DNA of 64,000 nucleotides. Origin: Cytophagaceae bacterium (lineage in GTDB: Bacteria > Bacteroidota > Bacteroidia > Flavobacteriales > Flavobacteriaceae). The stretch covers positions 124,001 to 188,000 of the forward strand of contig PALD01000049.1 in NCBI GenBank assembly GCA_002710685.1, given 5' to 3'. The notes under the pieces were generated by a model. The model saw only the letters and a program-made list of their open reading frames with translations, was not told the DNA's origin and did no database searches. The position numbers were made by a program, and so were the translations under genes. Shown piece by piece: positions 26,182 to 33,875 of the stretch. Position 1 is the stretch's first letter; each line of letters opens with the position of its first letter.

Positions 26182-28287
26182 ATGCAAGAATTAGTCAAAG
26201 ATTTTGAGCACGTAGATTACCTATGGAACAAGGATATTGCTGCTGATTTAGGCGATGACCAGGTGGCCCTTTTCCTGTACCGGTCAAACATTTTGGGGGC
26301 AGACTTGCGCATCACAAACTACGGCGGGGGCAATACGAGCTGCAAGACCATTGAAAAAGATCCTTTGACAGGACATGAGGTTGAAGTCATGTGGGTCAAG
26401 GGTTCAGGTGGGGACATAGGCACGCTTACGCGAAAGGGAATCGCAGGGCTCTACACCAGCAGGTTGCGCAACCTTAAAACGGTGTACAAGGGGTTGCATG
26501 ATGAAGACCGCATGGTTGGGCTATTTAATCATTGTATTTATGACCTTGACAGCAAGGCACCATCCATTGACACACCATTGCACGGGCTTTTGCCCTTTAA
26601 GCATATTGACCACCTGCACCCCGATGCGCTAATTGCCATAGCTGCGGCTAAGGATGGTGAAGCAATCACCCAGGAAATTTGGGGAGATGCCATGGGCTGG
26701 GTCCCTTGGCAGCGACCTGGTTTTGACCTGGGCCTCCAGTTGGAAAAATGCCTGGAAGAGAACCCAGGTATACGTGGAATCATCCTGGGTAGCCACGGGC
26801 TTTTTACTTGGGGTGATACCTCCCTTGAATGTTATCTGAACAGCCTTGAGGTCATCGAGATGGCATCGGCCTATATAGAGAAAAAAATAAAGCAAAAGGG
26901 AGAAGTCTTTGGCGGTCAGAAAGTACAGCCGCTTCCCGCGGAAGCGAGAAGACATAAAGCAGCGCAAATTATGCCCTTACTGCGCGGGCTTACCTCGTCA
27001 GAGAATAGGATGATAGGCCATTTCGCGGATAGCGATACCATATTACAATATATAAATAGCCATGACCTGGCGCGTTTGGCACCCATGGGCACATCATGTC
27101 CAGACCATTTTTTGCGCACAAAGATTCAGCCGCTTATCCTGGAGCTTGATTCGGATGAAGACCTGACGGATAGTGCTGAGATCCTGAAGAAACTTGGGCC
27201 ATCATTCAGAAAATATCGAGAAGAATATGGCGCGTATTATCAAAATCATAAGCATGACAACAGTCCGGCAATGCGAGACCCCAATCCCGTAATAATTATC
27301 TATCCCGGCGTGGGGATGTTCAGTTTTGCAAAAAACAAGCAAACCGCGCGTGTGACCAACGAATTTTATGTAAATGCCATAAATGTAATGCGCGGTGCTG
27401 AGGCTATTTCACAATACACATCCCTACCTCGGCAGGAAGCCTTTGATATAGAATACTGGCTGCTTGAGGAGGCTAAATTGCAACGCATGCCAGCTGAACA
27501 ACCGCTTTCGCGAAAGGTAGCCATTATCACGGGCGCAGGCGGTGGGATAGGCAAAGCCATCGCTGATAAGCTGGTCGCTCAGGGCGCTAACGTGGTCGTG
27601 ACCGATGTAAACGAGGATAATCTTGACCAGGCACTCACTTCTTATGGTAAGGATACGGCTGCAGGTGTTTTATGTGACGTCACAAAACAGGAGTCTATAG
27701 CGCAGGCATTTGATGAAGCCGTGCTTGCCTTTGGAGGTGTGGATATCGTGGTCCATTCCGCAGGGCTGGCCATTTCTAAACCACTGGAAGATACCACGGA
27801 GAAAGACTGGAAAATCCTACAGGACGTGCTGGTCAAGGGGCAATTTTTAATGGCTCAAAAAGGCGTGGAAATTATGCGTAAGCAAAACCTTGGGGGAGAT
27901 ATTGTAAATATCGCCAGTAAAAACGGACTCGTTTCAGGCCCCAATAACGTGGGCTATGGTACGGCAAAGGCTGCACAGCAGCATATGACGCGCTTGCTCG
28001 CAGCAGAGCTGGGTGCAGACCACATACGTGTAAACACGGTAAATCCTGATGGAGTTATCGTGGGCAGCAAGATATGGGAAGGTGACTGGGCAGCAGGAAG
28101 GGCTAAGGCCTATGGCATTAAGGTAGAAGACCTACCAGCACATTATGCTAAAAGAAACCTGCTCAATGAAATCATTCTTCCAGAAGATATTGCAAATGGT
28201 GTTTTTGCCTGTGTTGCCATTTTAGATAAAAGCACGGGAAATACCATCAACGTTGATGGGGGCATGGCAAATGCCTTTGTGAGATAA
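26182..28287 (+). CDS. bifunctional rhamnulose-1-phosphate aldolase/lactaldehyde dehydrogenase
   Basis: 701 residues, a fusion. Residues about 1-430 are a class II aldolase of the RhaD-like type (TNYGGGNTSCKTI, MWVKGSGGDIGTL, substrate and zinc-site histidines in DTPLHGLLPFKHIDHLHPDA and ILGSHGLFTW). Residues about 455-701 are an SDR oxidoreductase (VAIITGAGGGIGKAIADKL, NIASKNGLVSGPNNVGYGTAK with Tyr/Lys, NPDGVIVGS). It splits rhamnulose-1-phosphate into DHAP and L-lactaldehyde and oxidises the latter to L-lactate. This matches the RhaEW-type enzyme of other bacteria. A palindrome copy at 27504-27517 lies in the linker between the two domains. Confidence 0.92.
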   Translation: MQELVKDFEHVDYLWNKDIAADLGDDQVALFLYRSNILGADLRITNYGGGNTSCKTIEKDPLTGHEVEVMWVKGSGGDIGTLTRKGIAGLYTSRLRNLKTVYKGLHDEDRMVGLFNHCIYDLDSKAPSIDTPLHGLLPFKHIDHLHPDALIAIAAAKDGEAITQEIWGDAMGWVPWQRPGFDLGLQLEKCLEENPGIRGIILGSHGLFTWGDTSLECYLNSLEVIEMASAYIEKKIKQKGEVFGGQKVQPLPAEARRHKAAQIMPLLRGLTSSENRMIGHFADSDTILQYINSHDLARLAPMGTSCPDHFLRTKIQPLILELDSDEDLTDSAEILKKLGPSFRKYREEYGAYYQNHKHDNSPAMRDPNPVIIIYPGVGMFSFAKNKQTARVTNEFYVNAINVMRGAEAISQYTSLPRQEAFDIEYWLLEEAKLQRMPAEQPLSRKVAIITGAGGGIGKAIADKLVAQGANVVVTDVNEDNLDQALTSYGKDTAAGVLCDVTKQESIAQAFDEAVLAFGGVDIVVHSAGLAISKPLEDTTEKDWKILQDVLVKGQFLMAQKGVEIMRKQNLGGDIVNIASKNGLVSGPNNVGYGTAKAAQQHMTRLLAAELGADHIRVNTVNPDGVIVGSKIWEGDWAAGRAKAYGIKVEDLPAHYAKRNLLNEIILPEDIANGVFACVAILDKSTGNTINVDGGMANAFVR
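26938..26951. repeat. GCGGAAGCGAGAAG 14-mer, copy 2 of 3
   Basis: Exact match to the copies at 24657 and 40094; preceded by GCTTCCC, so the pair forms an imperfect GCTTCC-GCGGAAGC palindrome. Confidence 0.6.
27504..27517. repeat. palindrome copy GCTTTCGCGAAAGG in the aldolase-dehydrogenase linker
   Basis: Thirteen of 14 bases match GCTTTCGCGAAAGC. It encodes L-S-R-K just before the SDR Rossmann strand, i.e. in the interdomain linker, where an insertion would be tolerated. Confidence 0.7.
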
Positions 28288-28313
28288 TAGTAGTTTTTCC
28301 CTTTGCAAAATCT

Positions 28314-28331
28314 CACAGGCTACGGCCTGTG
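28314..28331. repeat. small hairpin between rhamnose genes
   Basis: CACAGGC, loop TACG, GCCTGTG: a perfect 7-bp stem in the 86-bp gap between the aldolase and isomerase genes. No T-run follows on either strand, so it is not a standard terminator; it may be an RNA-processing or stability element. Confidence 0.4.
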
Positions 28332-28373
28332 GGGTTTATCAATTTATAAAGAGGGAAGGAAAATATAGAGTAT

Positions 28374-29654
28374 ATGAAGATTACCACTGATGACATATCA
28401 GGATTTAATAAAAAGGTAAAATCCAGCCTTGAACCCGAAATCGATTTCATGGTAAATCGCCTTACGGCAAAAGGAATAGCGGTTGATAAAATCATTGCTA
28501 AAATCATCGATTTTCAAGTCGCAATTCCCAGTTGGGCATTAGGGGCAGGCGGTACACGTTTTGGTAGGTTTTCTTATGGAGGAGAACCCGCCTCGCTAGA
28601 ACAAAAACTGGATGATATAGGGCTTTTGCATGCCTTGACACAATCGGCGGGAGCTGTCTCCCTGCACATACCTTGGGATATCCCTACAGATGTGCAAGCG
28701 ATTCAAGAAATAGCTGCCAGTCATGGGATTGTTTTTGATGCGATGAACTCAAACACGTTTCAGGACCAGCCTGATGCAAAAGGGAGTTACCGTTTTGGTT
28801 CACTAAATAGCTTGGATAAAGCTGTAAGGCAACAAGCTGTGGAGCATAATAAGGAAGTGGTGCGCATCGGCGAACGGTTAGGTTCAAAAAGTTTGACAGT
28901 ATGGCTCGCGGATGGGGCAAACTTCCCCGGGCAACTTAATTTTCAAAAGGCATTGCAAAACACAGAAGAAAGCCTGAAGGAAATCTACAACGCAATGCCA
29001 CAGGACTGGAAACTATTTATAGAGTATAAACCCTATGAACCCAATTTTTACAGTACAACCATTCAAGACTGGGGAACTTCGTTTATGCTGGCAAATGCTT
29101 GTGGTAGTCGTGCTTTTACGCTGGTAGACCTGGGGCATCACCTGCCCAATACGAATATTGAGCAAATCGTGGCTACCTTGATGTACAAGGGAAAACTGGG
29201 CGGTTTTCATTTTAACGATAGTAAATATGGCGATGATGATGTAACGGTGGGAAGTATAAAGCCATACGCGCTTTTTCTCATCTTTAACGAGCTGGTTTAT
29301 GGCATGCAAAACAATCCGCAGAACCCCTATCCGGCCTGGATGATTGATGCTAGCCACAATATCAAGGACCCGCTTGAAGATTTGATACAATCTCTAGATG
29401 CCATTTTAATTGCATATACGCAAGCCTTGCTTGTGGACCAGGATGCCTTGAGACAGGCGCAAGAAGCTAATGATGTGGTAAAATGCCAAGAAATACTGCA
29501 AGGAGCTTACCGCACAGATGTGCGGCCCTTAATTTATTTGGCTAGAGCCAAAGGTGGAGCGGCTATAAACCCTCTGCAGGCCTATAGGGACTTTAAGATA
29601 CGGGAAACTCTCATCAAAGAACGCGGAATGAAAACCAAGGCCACAGGCCTATAA
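28374..29654 (+). CDS. rhaI: L-rhamnose isomerase (RhaI type)
   Basis: 426 residues, the length of the Pseudomonas-type L-rhamnose isomerase rather than the E. coli RhaA type. It converts L-rhamnose to L-rhamnulose with divalent metals. The xylose-isomerase-like TIM barrel shows HIPWDIP, FDAMNSNTFQDQPDAKGSYRFGSL, the metal-binding Glu in FIEYKPYEPNFY, DLGHHLPNTNIEQIVA, GGFHFNDSKYGDDD and MIDASHNIKDP. It is the second gene of the rhamnose operon. Confidence 0.9.
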   Translation: MKITTDDISGFNKKVKSSLEPEIDFMVNRLTAKGIAVDKIIAKIIDFQVAIPSWALGAGGTRFGRFSYGGEPASLEQKLDDIGLLHALTQSAGAVSLHIPWDIPTDVQAIQEIAASHGIVFDAMNSNTFQDQPDAKGSYRFGSLNSLDKAVRQQAVEHNKEVVRIGERLGSKSLTVWLADGANFPGQLNFQKALQNTEESLKEIYNAMPQDWKLFIEYKPYEPNFYSTTIQDWGTSFMLANACGSRAFTLVDLGHHLPNTNIEQIVATLMYKGKLGGFHFNDSKYGDDDVTVGSIKPYALFLIFNELVYGMQNNPQNPYPAWMIDASHNIKDPLEDLIQSLDAILIAYTQALLVDQDALRQAQEANDVVKCQEILQGAYRTDVRPLIYLARAKGGAAINPLQAYRDFKIRETLIKERGMKTKATGL

Positions 29655-29660
29655 AAAATA

Positions 29661-29760
29661 ACCTGCGCGAGGGATTGTCGCGTAAATTCCGTTTTGCGAC
29701 CATAAGGAAGCAAACGGAATTGCAGCAAAAGCCCGACCCGAACCTGTGAGGGTCGCGCCA
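29661..29760. repeat. structured ~100-bp intergenic element in the rhamnose operon
   Basis: Nested pairings: CGCGA/TCGCG (29666-29670 with 29678-29682); AATTCCGTTT-GC with GC-AAACGGAATT (29685-29697 with 29710-29721, one bulged T); CGACCC/GGGTCG (29734-29739 with 29750-29755). As an alternative closing stem, GCGCGA (29665-29670) can pair with TCGCGC (29753-29758). It fills the gap between isomerase and kinase genes. From memory, the pattern GCGCGAGGGAT...ATTGCAGCaAAAGCCCGACCC...GGGTCGCGCC recurs between genes in flavobacteria. Family name is not confirmed; it may be a REP-like repeat or a structured RNA such as the flavo-1 type. Confidence 0.5.
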
Positions 29761-29781
29761 TAAAAAAGAGCAACACAACGC

Positions 29782-31179
29782 ATGAGCAAAATAAAGGTGA
29801 CGGCCGTTTTTGATATAGGAAAAACTAACAAGAAGTTTTTCTTGTTTGACAAGCACTATCAAGAGGTGATGCGTGAGTATACACGGTTGCCACTCACCGT
29901 AGATGAAGATGGGCATGAGACAGAAGATATAGCGCTGCTGGAGGCCTGGGTTAAAGCTACTTTTCATGCTGTTTTAGAAAATGAGAAATACGAGGTTAAG
30001 GCGTTAAATTTTTCTACATATGGTGCAAGCCTGGTGCATCTAGACCATGAAGGTAATGTGCTCACACCACTCTATAATTATACTAAACCCATAGACACGA
30101 CCATCACCGATGCATTTTATGAGCAGTATGGGGACTCACTAAAAATTGCTACAGAAACCGCCTCCCCACAAGCGGGAATGCTCAACGCTGGCCTGCAGTT
30201 GTTTTGGTTAAAAAAGCGCTATCCTGATACCTTTAAAAAGATAAAATATTCCCTGCATCTGCCGCAGTATCTCTCATTCTTGTTTACAGGTATTGCGGTG
30301 AGCGAGTACACGAGCATAGGCTGTCATACAAACTTGTGGGATTATGATAAGGAAGATTATCACGACTGGGTATATGCAGAGGGAGTGGACCGCATTTTAG
30401 GACCCATCGTGCCCACGGCGAGCAGCATCAACACAACCTATCTGGGTGTGAAAATAAAAATTGGTGTGGGTATTCACGATAGTTCATCGGCATTGTTGCC
30501 GTATATCTTGAGCAAGAAAAAACCGTTTTTGTTGCTTTCCACCGGTACCTGGAGTATCTCTTTAAATGCGTTTAATGCTCAAAGCTTAAGCCGTGAGGAT
30601 ATAAAGAATAACTGTCTCAACTATTTGCGGATAGATGGTAGGCGTGTTAAAGCATCCCGGTTTTTTATGGGTAATGAGTACCGCATACAAGTAGAAAAGC
30701 TCTGTGCATATTATGGCAAGGAGTATGGCTATCACCGGGAGGTGAAATTTGACGAGGGCCTATACATGAGCTTGATGGATAAGCCTGCAATTTACTTTAG
30801 GTTTGAGGGGATTTCGCTGCAGCGAAAAACGCTACGGGAAACTGACCTGAAACCCTTTGCCACGTTTGAAGCTGCATATCATCAACTCATGATAGAGCTT
30901 ATGGAACTTCAGTTACATACCATAAGCAATGCGATAGGCAATTCAAGCATAAACAAGATTTATATAGACGGCGGCTTTACAGACAATGATGTTTTCATGA
31001 AGCTTATGGCACATCATTTTAAGGATTTTAAGGTGCTCACAACGCAGTCACCCTTAGGCTCGGCGCTAGGTGCCGCAATGGTTATCTCAAATAAAAAGAT
31101 TGATGCCAAGTTTCTCAAAGAGAATTACCGTATGAAAAAACTGGCACCTCTTCTACTTAAAAAAATGACCGTAAAATAA
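29782..31179 (+). CDS. rhaK: rhamnulokinase-like FGGY carbohydrate kinase
   Basis: 465 residues. The FGGY-kinase N domain opens VTAVFDIGKTNKKFFLFD (phosphate-binding loop), the catalytic Asp is in VGIHDSSSALLPY, and the C domain has LLLSTGTWSISLNAF and IYIDGGFTDNDVFMKLMA. It phosphorylates rhamnulose to rhamnulose-1-phosphate, the substrate of the aldolase two genes upstream. Substrate is assigned by operon context. The next gene begins 1 bp after its stop. Confidence 0.85.
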   Translation: MSKIKVTAVFDIGKTNKKFFLFDKHYQEVMREYTRLPLTVDEDGHETEDIALLEAWVKATFHAVLENEKYEVKALNFSTYGASLVHLDHEGNVLTPLYNYTKPIDTTITDAFYEQYGDSLKIATETASPQAGMLNAGLQLFWLKKRYPDTFKKIKYSLHLPQYLSFLFTGIAVSEYTSIGCHTNLWDYDKEDYHDWVYAEGVDRILGPIVPTASSINTTYLGVKIKIGVGIHDSSSALLPYILSKKKPFLLLSTGTWSISLNAFNAQSLSREDIKNNCLNYLRIDGRRVKASRFFMGNEYRIQVEKLCAYYGKEYGYHREVKFDEGLYMSLMDKPAIYFRFEGISLQRKTLRETDLKPFATFEAAYHQLMIELMELQLHTISNAIGNSSINKIYIDGGFTDNDVFMKLMAHHFKDFKVLTTQSPLGSALGAAMVISNKKIDAKFLKENYRMKKLAPLLLKKMTVK

Positions 31180-31180
31180 T

Positions 31181-32329
31181 ATGGCTTTCCCATTTAATAC
31201 AGCGTATCCTTCTATTGAATCCCTGCGGGAACGTGCCCGGAGGCGCATGCCCAGATTTGCATTTGAGTATCTGGATGGCGGGTGTAATGAAAACATCAAC
31301 CTGCAGCGCAACACAGCCGAAATACGTGAGGTACAGCTCATACCACGCTACTTAGATAACTATACCACTTCAAAACTTGAGACTGAACTCTTTGGGATAA
31401 AATATGACGCGCCGTTTGGGATTTCACCCATCGGGCTACAAGGATTGATGTGGCCCAATGCTCCGGAAATTTTGGCGAAAGCCTCACTAAAACATAATAT
31501 CCCCTTTGTGCTGAGTACAGTGACGACCACGAGCATCGAGCGCGCCAGCGAACTTACTGAGGGCAGGGCGTGGTTTCAGCTTTATCATCCCACAGAAGAC
31601 TGGTTGCGGGATGATATAATTAAACGAGCAGAAGCCGCGCAGTGTCCTGTGCTGGTCATTCTTTGTGATGTGCCCACCTTTGGCTACAGGCCTAAAGAGA
31701 TACGCAACGGTCTTGCCATGCCACCACAGGTGAACCTTCGCAATGTATTGCAAGTGCTGGGGAAACCTGCCTGGGCAATGCAGACATTAAAGCACGGCGC
31801 ACCACAGTTTGCCACCATGCAAAAGTATATGAAAGACGGCATGAGTATCAAGCAACTAGGGAAGTGGATGGATTCAACTTTTTCGGGGAGGCTTAACGCC
31901 GAAAAAATTAAACCCTTGCGGGACATGTGGAAGGGAAAGTTGGTGCTTAAAGGCGTGGTGAGTGATGAGGATGCTGAGGAGGCGATTCGCTTGGGATTTG
32001 ATGGTATTATCGTGTCAAACCACGGTGGGCGCCAGCTGGATGCGGGGGAGTCTACCATTAAACCATTGACCAGAATAGCCCAGAAATATGGGGATAAAAT
32101 CACCGTGATGATGGATAGTGGCATACGCTCAGGTCCAGATATCGCCCGGGTAATGGGTAGTGGAGCTGACTTTAGCTTTTTAGGAAGGTCATTTATGTAT
32201 GGCGTGGCTGCCCTGGGAGAGCAAGGCGGCGACCATACTATTGCCATGCTAAAAATGCAGCTGAAGCAAGTACTTGAGCAGGTATGTTGTGAGCAAACCA
32301 CCCACCTGAAAAACCATCTCGTTAAATAA
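31181..32329 (+). CDS. lldD: FMN-dependent L-lactate dehydrogenase
   Basis: 382 residues, alpha-hydroxy-acid oxidase/dehydrogenase family. FMN- and substrate-binding landmarks are PRFAFEYLDGGCNEN, PFGISPIGLQGLMWPNAP, AWFQLYHP, LVLKGVVSDEDAEEA, the active-site His in SNHGGRQLD, and MMDSGIRSGPDIARVMGSGA. It oxidises L-lactate to pyruvate. In this operon the aldolase-dehydrogenase fusion would deliver L-lactate, so the gene completes conversion of the lower half of rhamnose to pyruvate. It lies 1 bp after the kinase and 13 bp before the permease. Confidence 0.88.
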   Translation: MAFPFNTAYPSIESLRERARRRMPRFAFEYLDGGCNENINLQRNTAEIREVQLIPRYLDNYTTSKLETELFGIKYDAPFGISPIGLQGLMWPNAPEILAKASLKHNIPFVLSTVTTTSIERASELTEGRAWFQLYHPTEDWLRDDIIKRAEAAQCPVLVILCDVPTFGYRPKEIRNGLAMPPQVNLRNVLQVLGKPAWAMQTLKHGAPQFATMQKYMKDGMSIKQLGKWMDSTFSGRLNAEKIKPLRDMWKGKLVLKGVVSDEDAEEAIRLGFDGIIVSNHGGRQLDAGESTIKPLTRIAQKYGDKITVMMDSGIRSGPDIARVMGSGADFSFLGRSFMYGVAALGEQGGDHTIAMLKMQLKQVLEQVCCEQTTHLKNHLVK

Positions 32330-32342
32330 ACAACCGGTACAC

Positions 32343-33761
32343 ATGAGCCAAGCACAAATAGAACAAGAAGTTATTGACGAGGAGTTTTCGGGGGAGTTTG
32401 AACGCACACGTGTCCCTGATTCTAAATTAAAAAGCTGGAAGAGTTTTCTGGGTATGTATGCAGGTGAGCACGCTGCAGGAACCGAGTTTGTCATAGGCCC
32501 CCTTTTTCTTACCACGGGTGTGAGTGCCTTTGACCTAATTGTAGGCTTGTTGCTGGGCAATTTTATGGCTGTTTTGAGTTGGCGGTTTCTTACTGCGCAA
32601 ATAGGCACAAAGTTTCGATATACACTCTATTACCATCTTGAGAAAATCTGTGGGAAACGCCTCGTGACGGTATATAATTTAGCTAATGGTATTCTATTCT
32701 GTTTCCTGGCAGGGGCGATGATAACCGTTTCGGCGACAGCCGTAGGAATACCATTTAACATGGAAATGCCCAAACTCACAGATACTTTGCCCAATGGCCC
32801 CACCTGGATAATCATTGTTCTGGTTATAGGAGCGGTTATCTCAATCGTAGCGGCAAAGGGCTACAGTATGGTGGCTAGAGCTGCGAACTGGATGTCGCCC
32901 ATAATTATACTGGCCTTTGTGGCATGTGGAGTTGTAGCGTTAACACAACTAGAGGTTACCAGTTTTTCTGATTTCTGGGCGTTATGGGGTGAGGGTGGCG
33001 AGCCATTTCCCGGGCAGGTAAAATATACGTTTTGGCATGTGGTGTTGTGGTCTTGGTTTGCAAATGCCGCCATGCACATAGGCATGTCAGATTTATCTGT
33101 TTTTCGGTTTGCTAAAAAGGCTCGGGCTGGCTGGACCACAGCTGCCGGAATTTACATAGGTCATTATATAGCCTGGATTGCCGCAGCCTTGTTGTATGCC
33201 GTTTACTTAAAGTCGCCAGAAGCGCAGGCTATTTTAGCTGGAGGTGAGGCACCTCCCGTAGCCCCTGGGCCTTTGGCGTACAATGCCATCGGGGTATTTG
33301 GTATCATAGCGGTTATCCTTGCAGGATGGACGACGGCAACCCCCACAATCTATCGAGCTGGCTTGGCTTTTCAAGCAATAATCCCAAAAACATCTACCGC
33401 CTGGGTTACCATAATTGCGGGTGCTGTGGCGACCATTGCAGGTCTTTTTCCTGCTTTTGCGATGAAGTTGCTGGGCTTTGTAGCGCTTTATGGTTTTATC
33501 CTTGCGCCGGTGGGGGCGGTCATCGTTTTTGAGTATTTCTTTGGTAAGCGGTTTGGGATTCAGGCTTTTTACGCTGAGCAGTCTGGTGTGCGATTCAACC
33601 AGGCCGTATTCTGGGCGTGGGTGCTCAGTTTTGGGGTATTTTATTTTATTTCTGTTAAGTATGATGTATTTCTTTCATTCTTGACGCTCCCAGCATGGAT
33701 AAGTTGTGGGGTGCTCTACCTCCTTTTTAGTAGGTATTATCAAAGGCGCACTGCTGGATAG
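32343..33761 (+). CDS. NCS1-like permease, candidate rhamnose transporter
   Basis: 472 residues with about 12 membrane segments. The N-terminus (SWKSFLGMYAGEHAAGTEFVIGPLF) and the segments AKGYSMVARAANWMSPIIILAF and HVVLWSWFANAAMHIGMSDLSVFRFA recall the purine-cytosine permease/NCS1 superfamily (APC fold). It is the last gene of the rhamnose operon, and no other transporter is present there. The usual nucleobase assignment of the family therefore fits poorly, and rhamnose import is the simplest proposal. The substrate is inference. Confidence 0.7.
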   Translation: MSQAQIEQEVIDEEFSGEFERTRVPDSKLKSWKSFLGMYAGEHAAGTEFVIGPLFLTTGVSAFDLIVGLLLGNFMAVLSWRFLTAQIGTKFRYTLYYHLEKICGKRLVTVYNLANGILFCFLAGAMITVSATAVGIPFNMEMPKLTDTLPNGPTWIIIVLVIGAVISIVAAKGYSMVARAANWMSPIIILAFVACGVVALTQLEVTSFSDFWALWGEGGEPFPGQVKYTFWHVVLWSWFANAAMHIGMSDLSVFRFAKKARAGWTTAAGIYIGHYIAWIAAALLYAVYLKSPEAQAILAGGEAPPVAPGPLAYNAIGVFGIIAVILAGWTTATPTIYRAGLAFQAIIPKTSTAWVTIIAGAVATIAGLFPAFAMKLLGFVALYGFILAPVGAVIVFEYFFGKRFGIQAFYAEQSGVRFNQAVFWAWVLSFGVFYFISVKYDVFLSFLTLPAWISCGVLYLLFSRYYQRRTAG

Positions 33762-33771
33762 GGCTTGATTC

Positions 33772-33785
33772 GCCTTCGCGAAAGC
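33772..33785. repeat. palindrome copy GCCTTCGCGAAAGC (intergenic)
   Basis: Thirteen of 14 bases match GCTTTCGCGAAAGC. It is one of the few copies outside coding sequence, 11 bp after the permease stop. Confidence 0.65.
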
Positions 33786-33875
33786 GTTATTCATACAATT
33801 TACCAGAGATTAAATACAGATTTCTAGCGGGTTAGGATTTTAAGCATTATTTTTAATAATCATTAAAATCTTGCC

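Noticed and set aside
29614..29967. 117-codon minus-strand frame across the rhaI-rhaK gap
   Set aside because: It overlaps the start of rhaK and the hairpin element; the product has no domain and composition is unlike neighbouring proteins.
17097..33761. Classical polysaccharide utilisation locus
   Set aside because: No SusC/SusD pair or hybrid two-component system or anti-sigma pair lies in the region, so only a glycan-related cluster is claimed.
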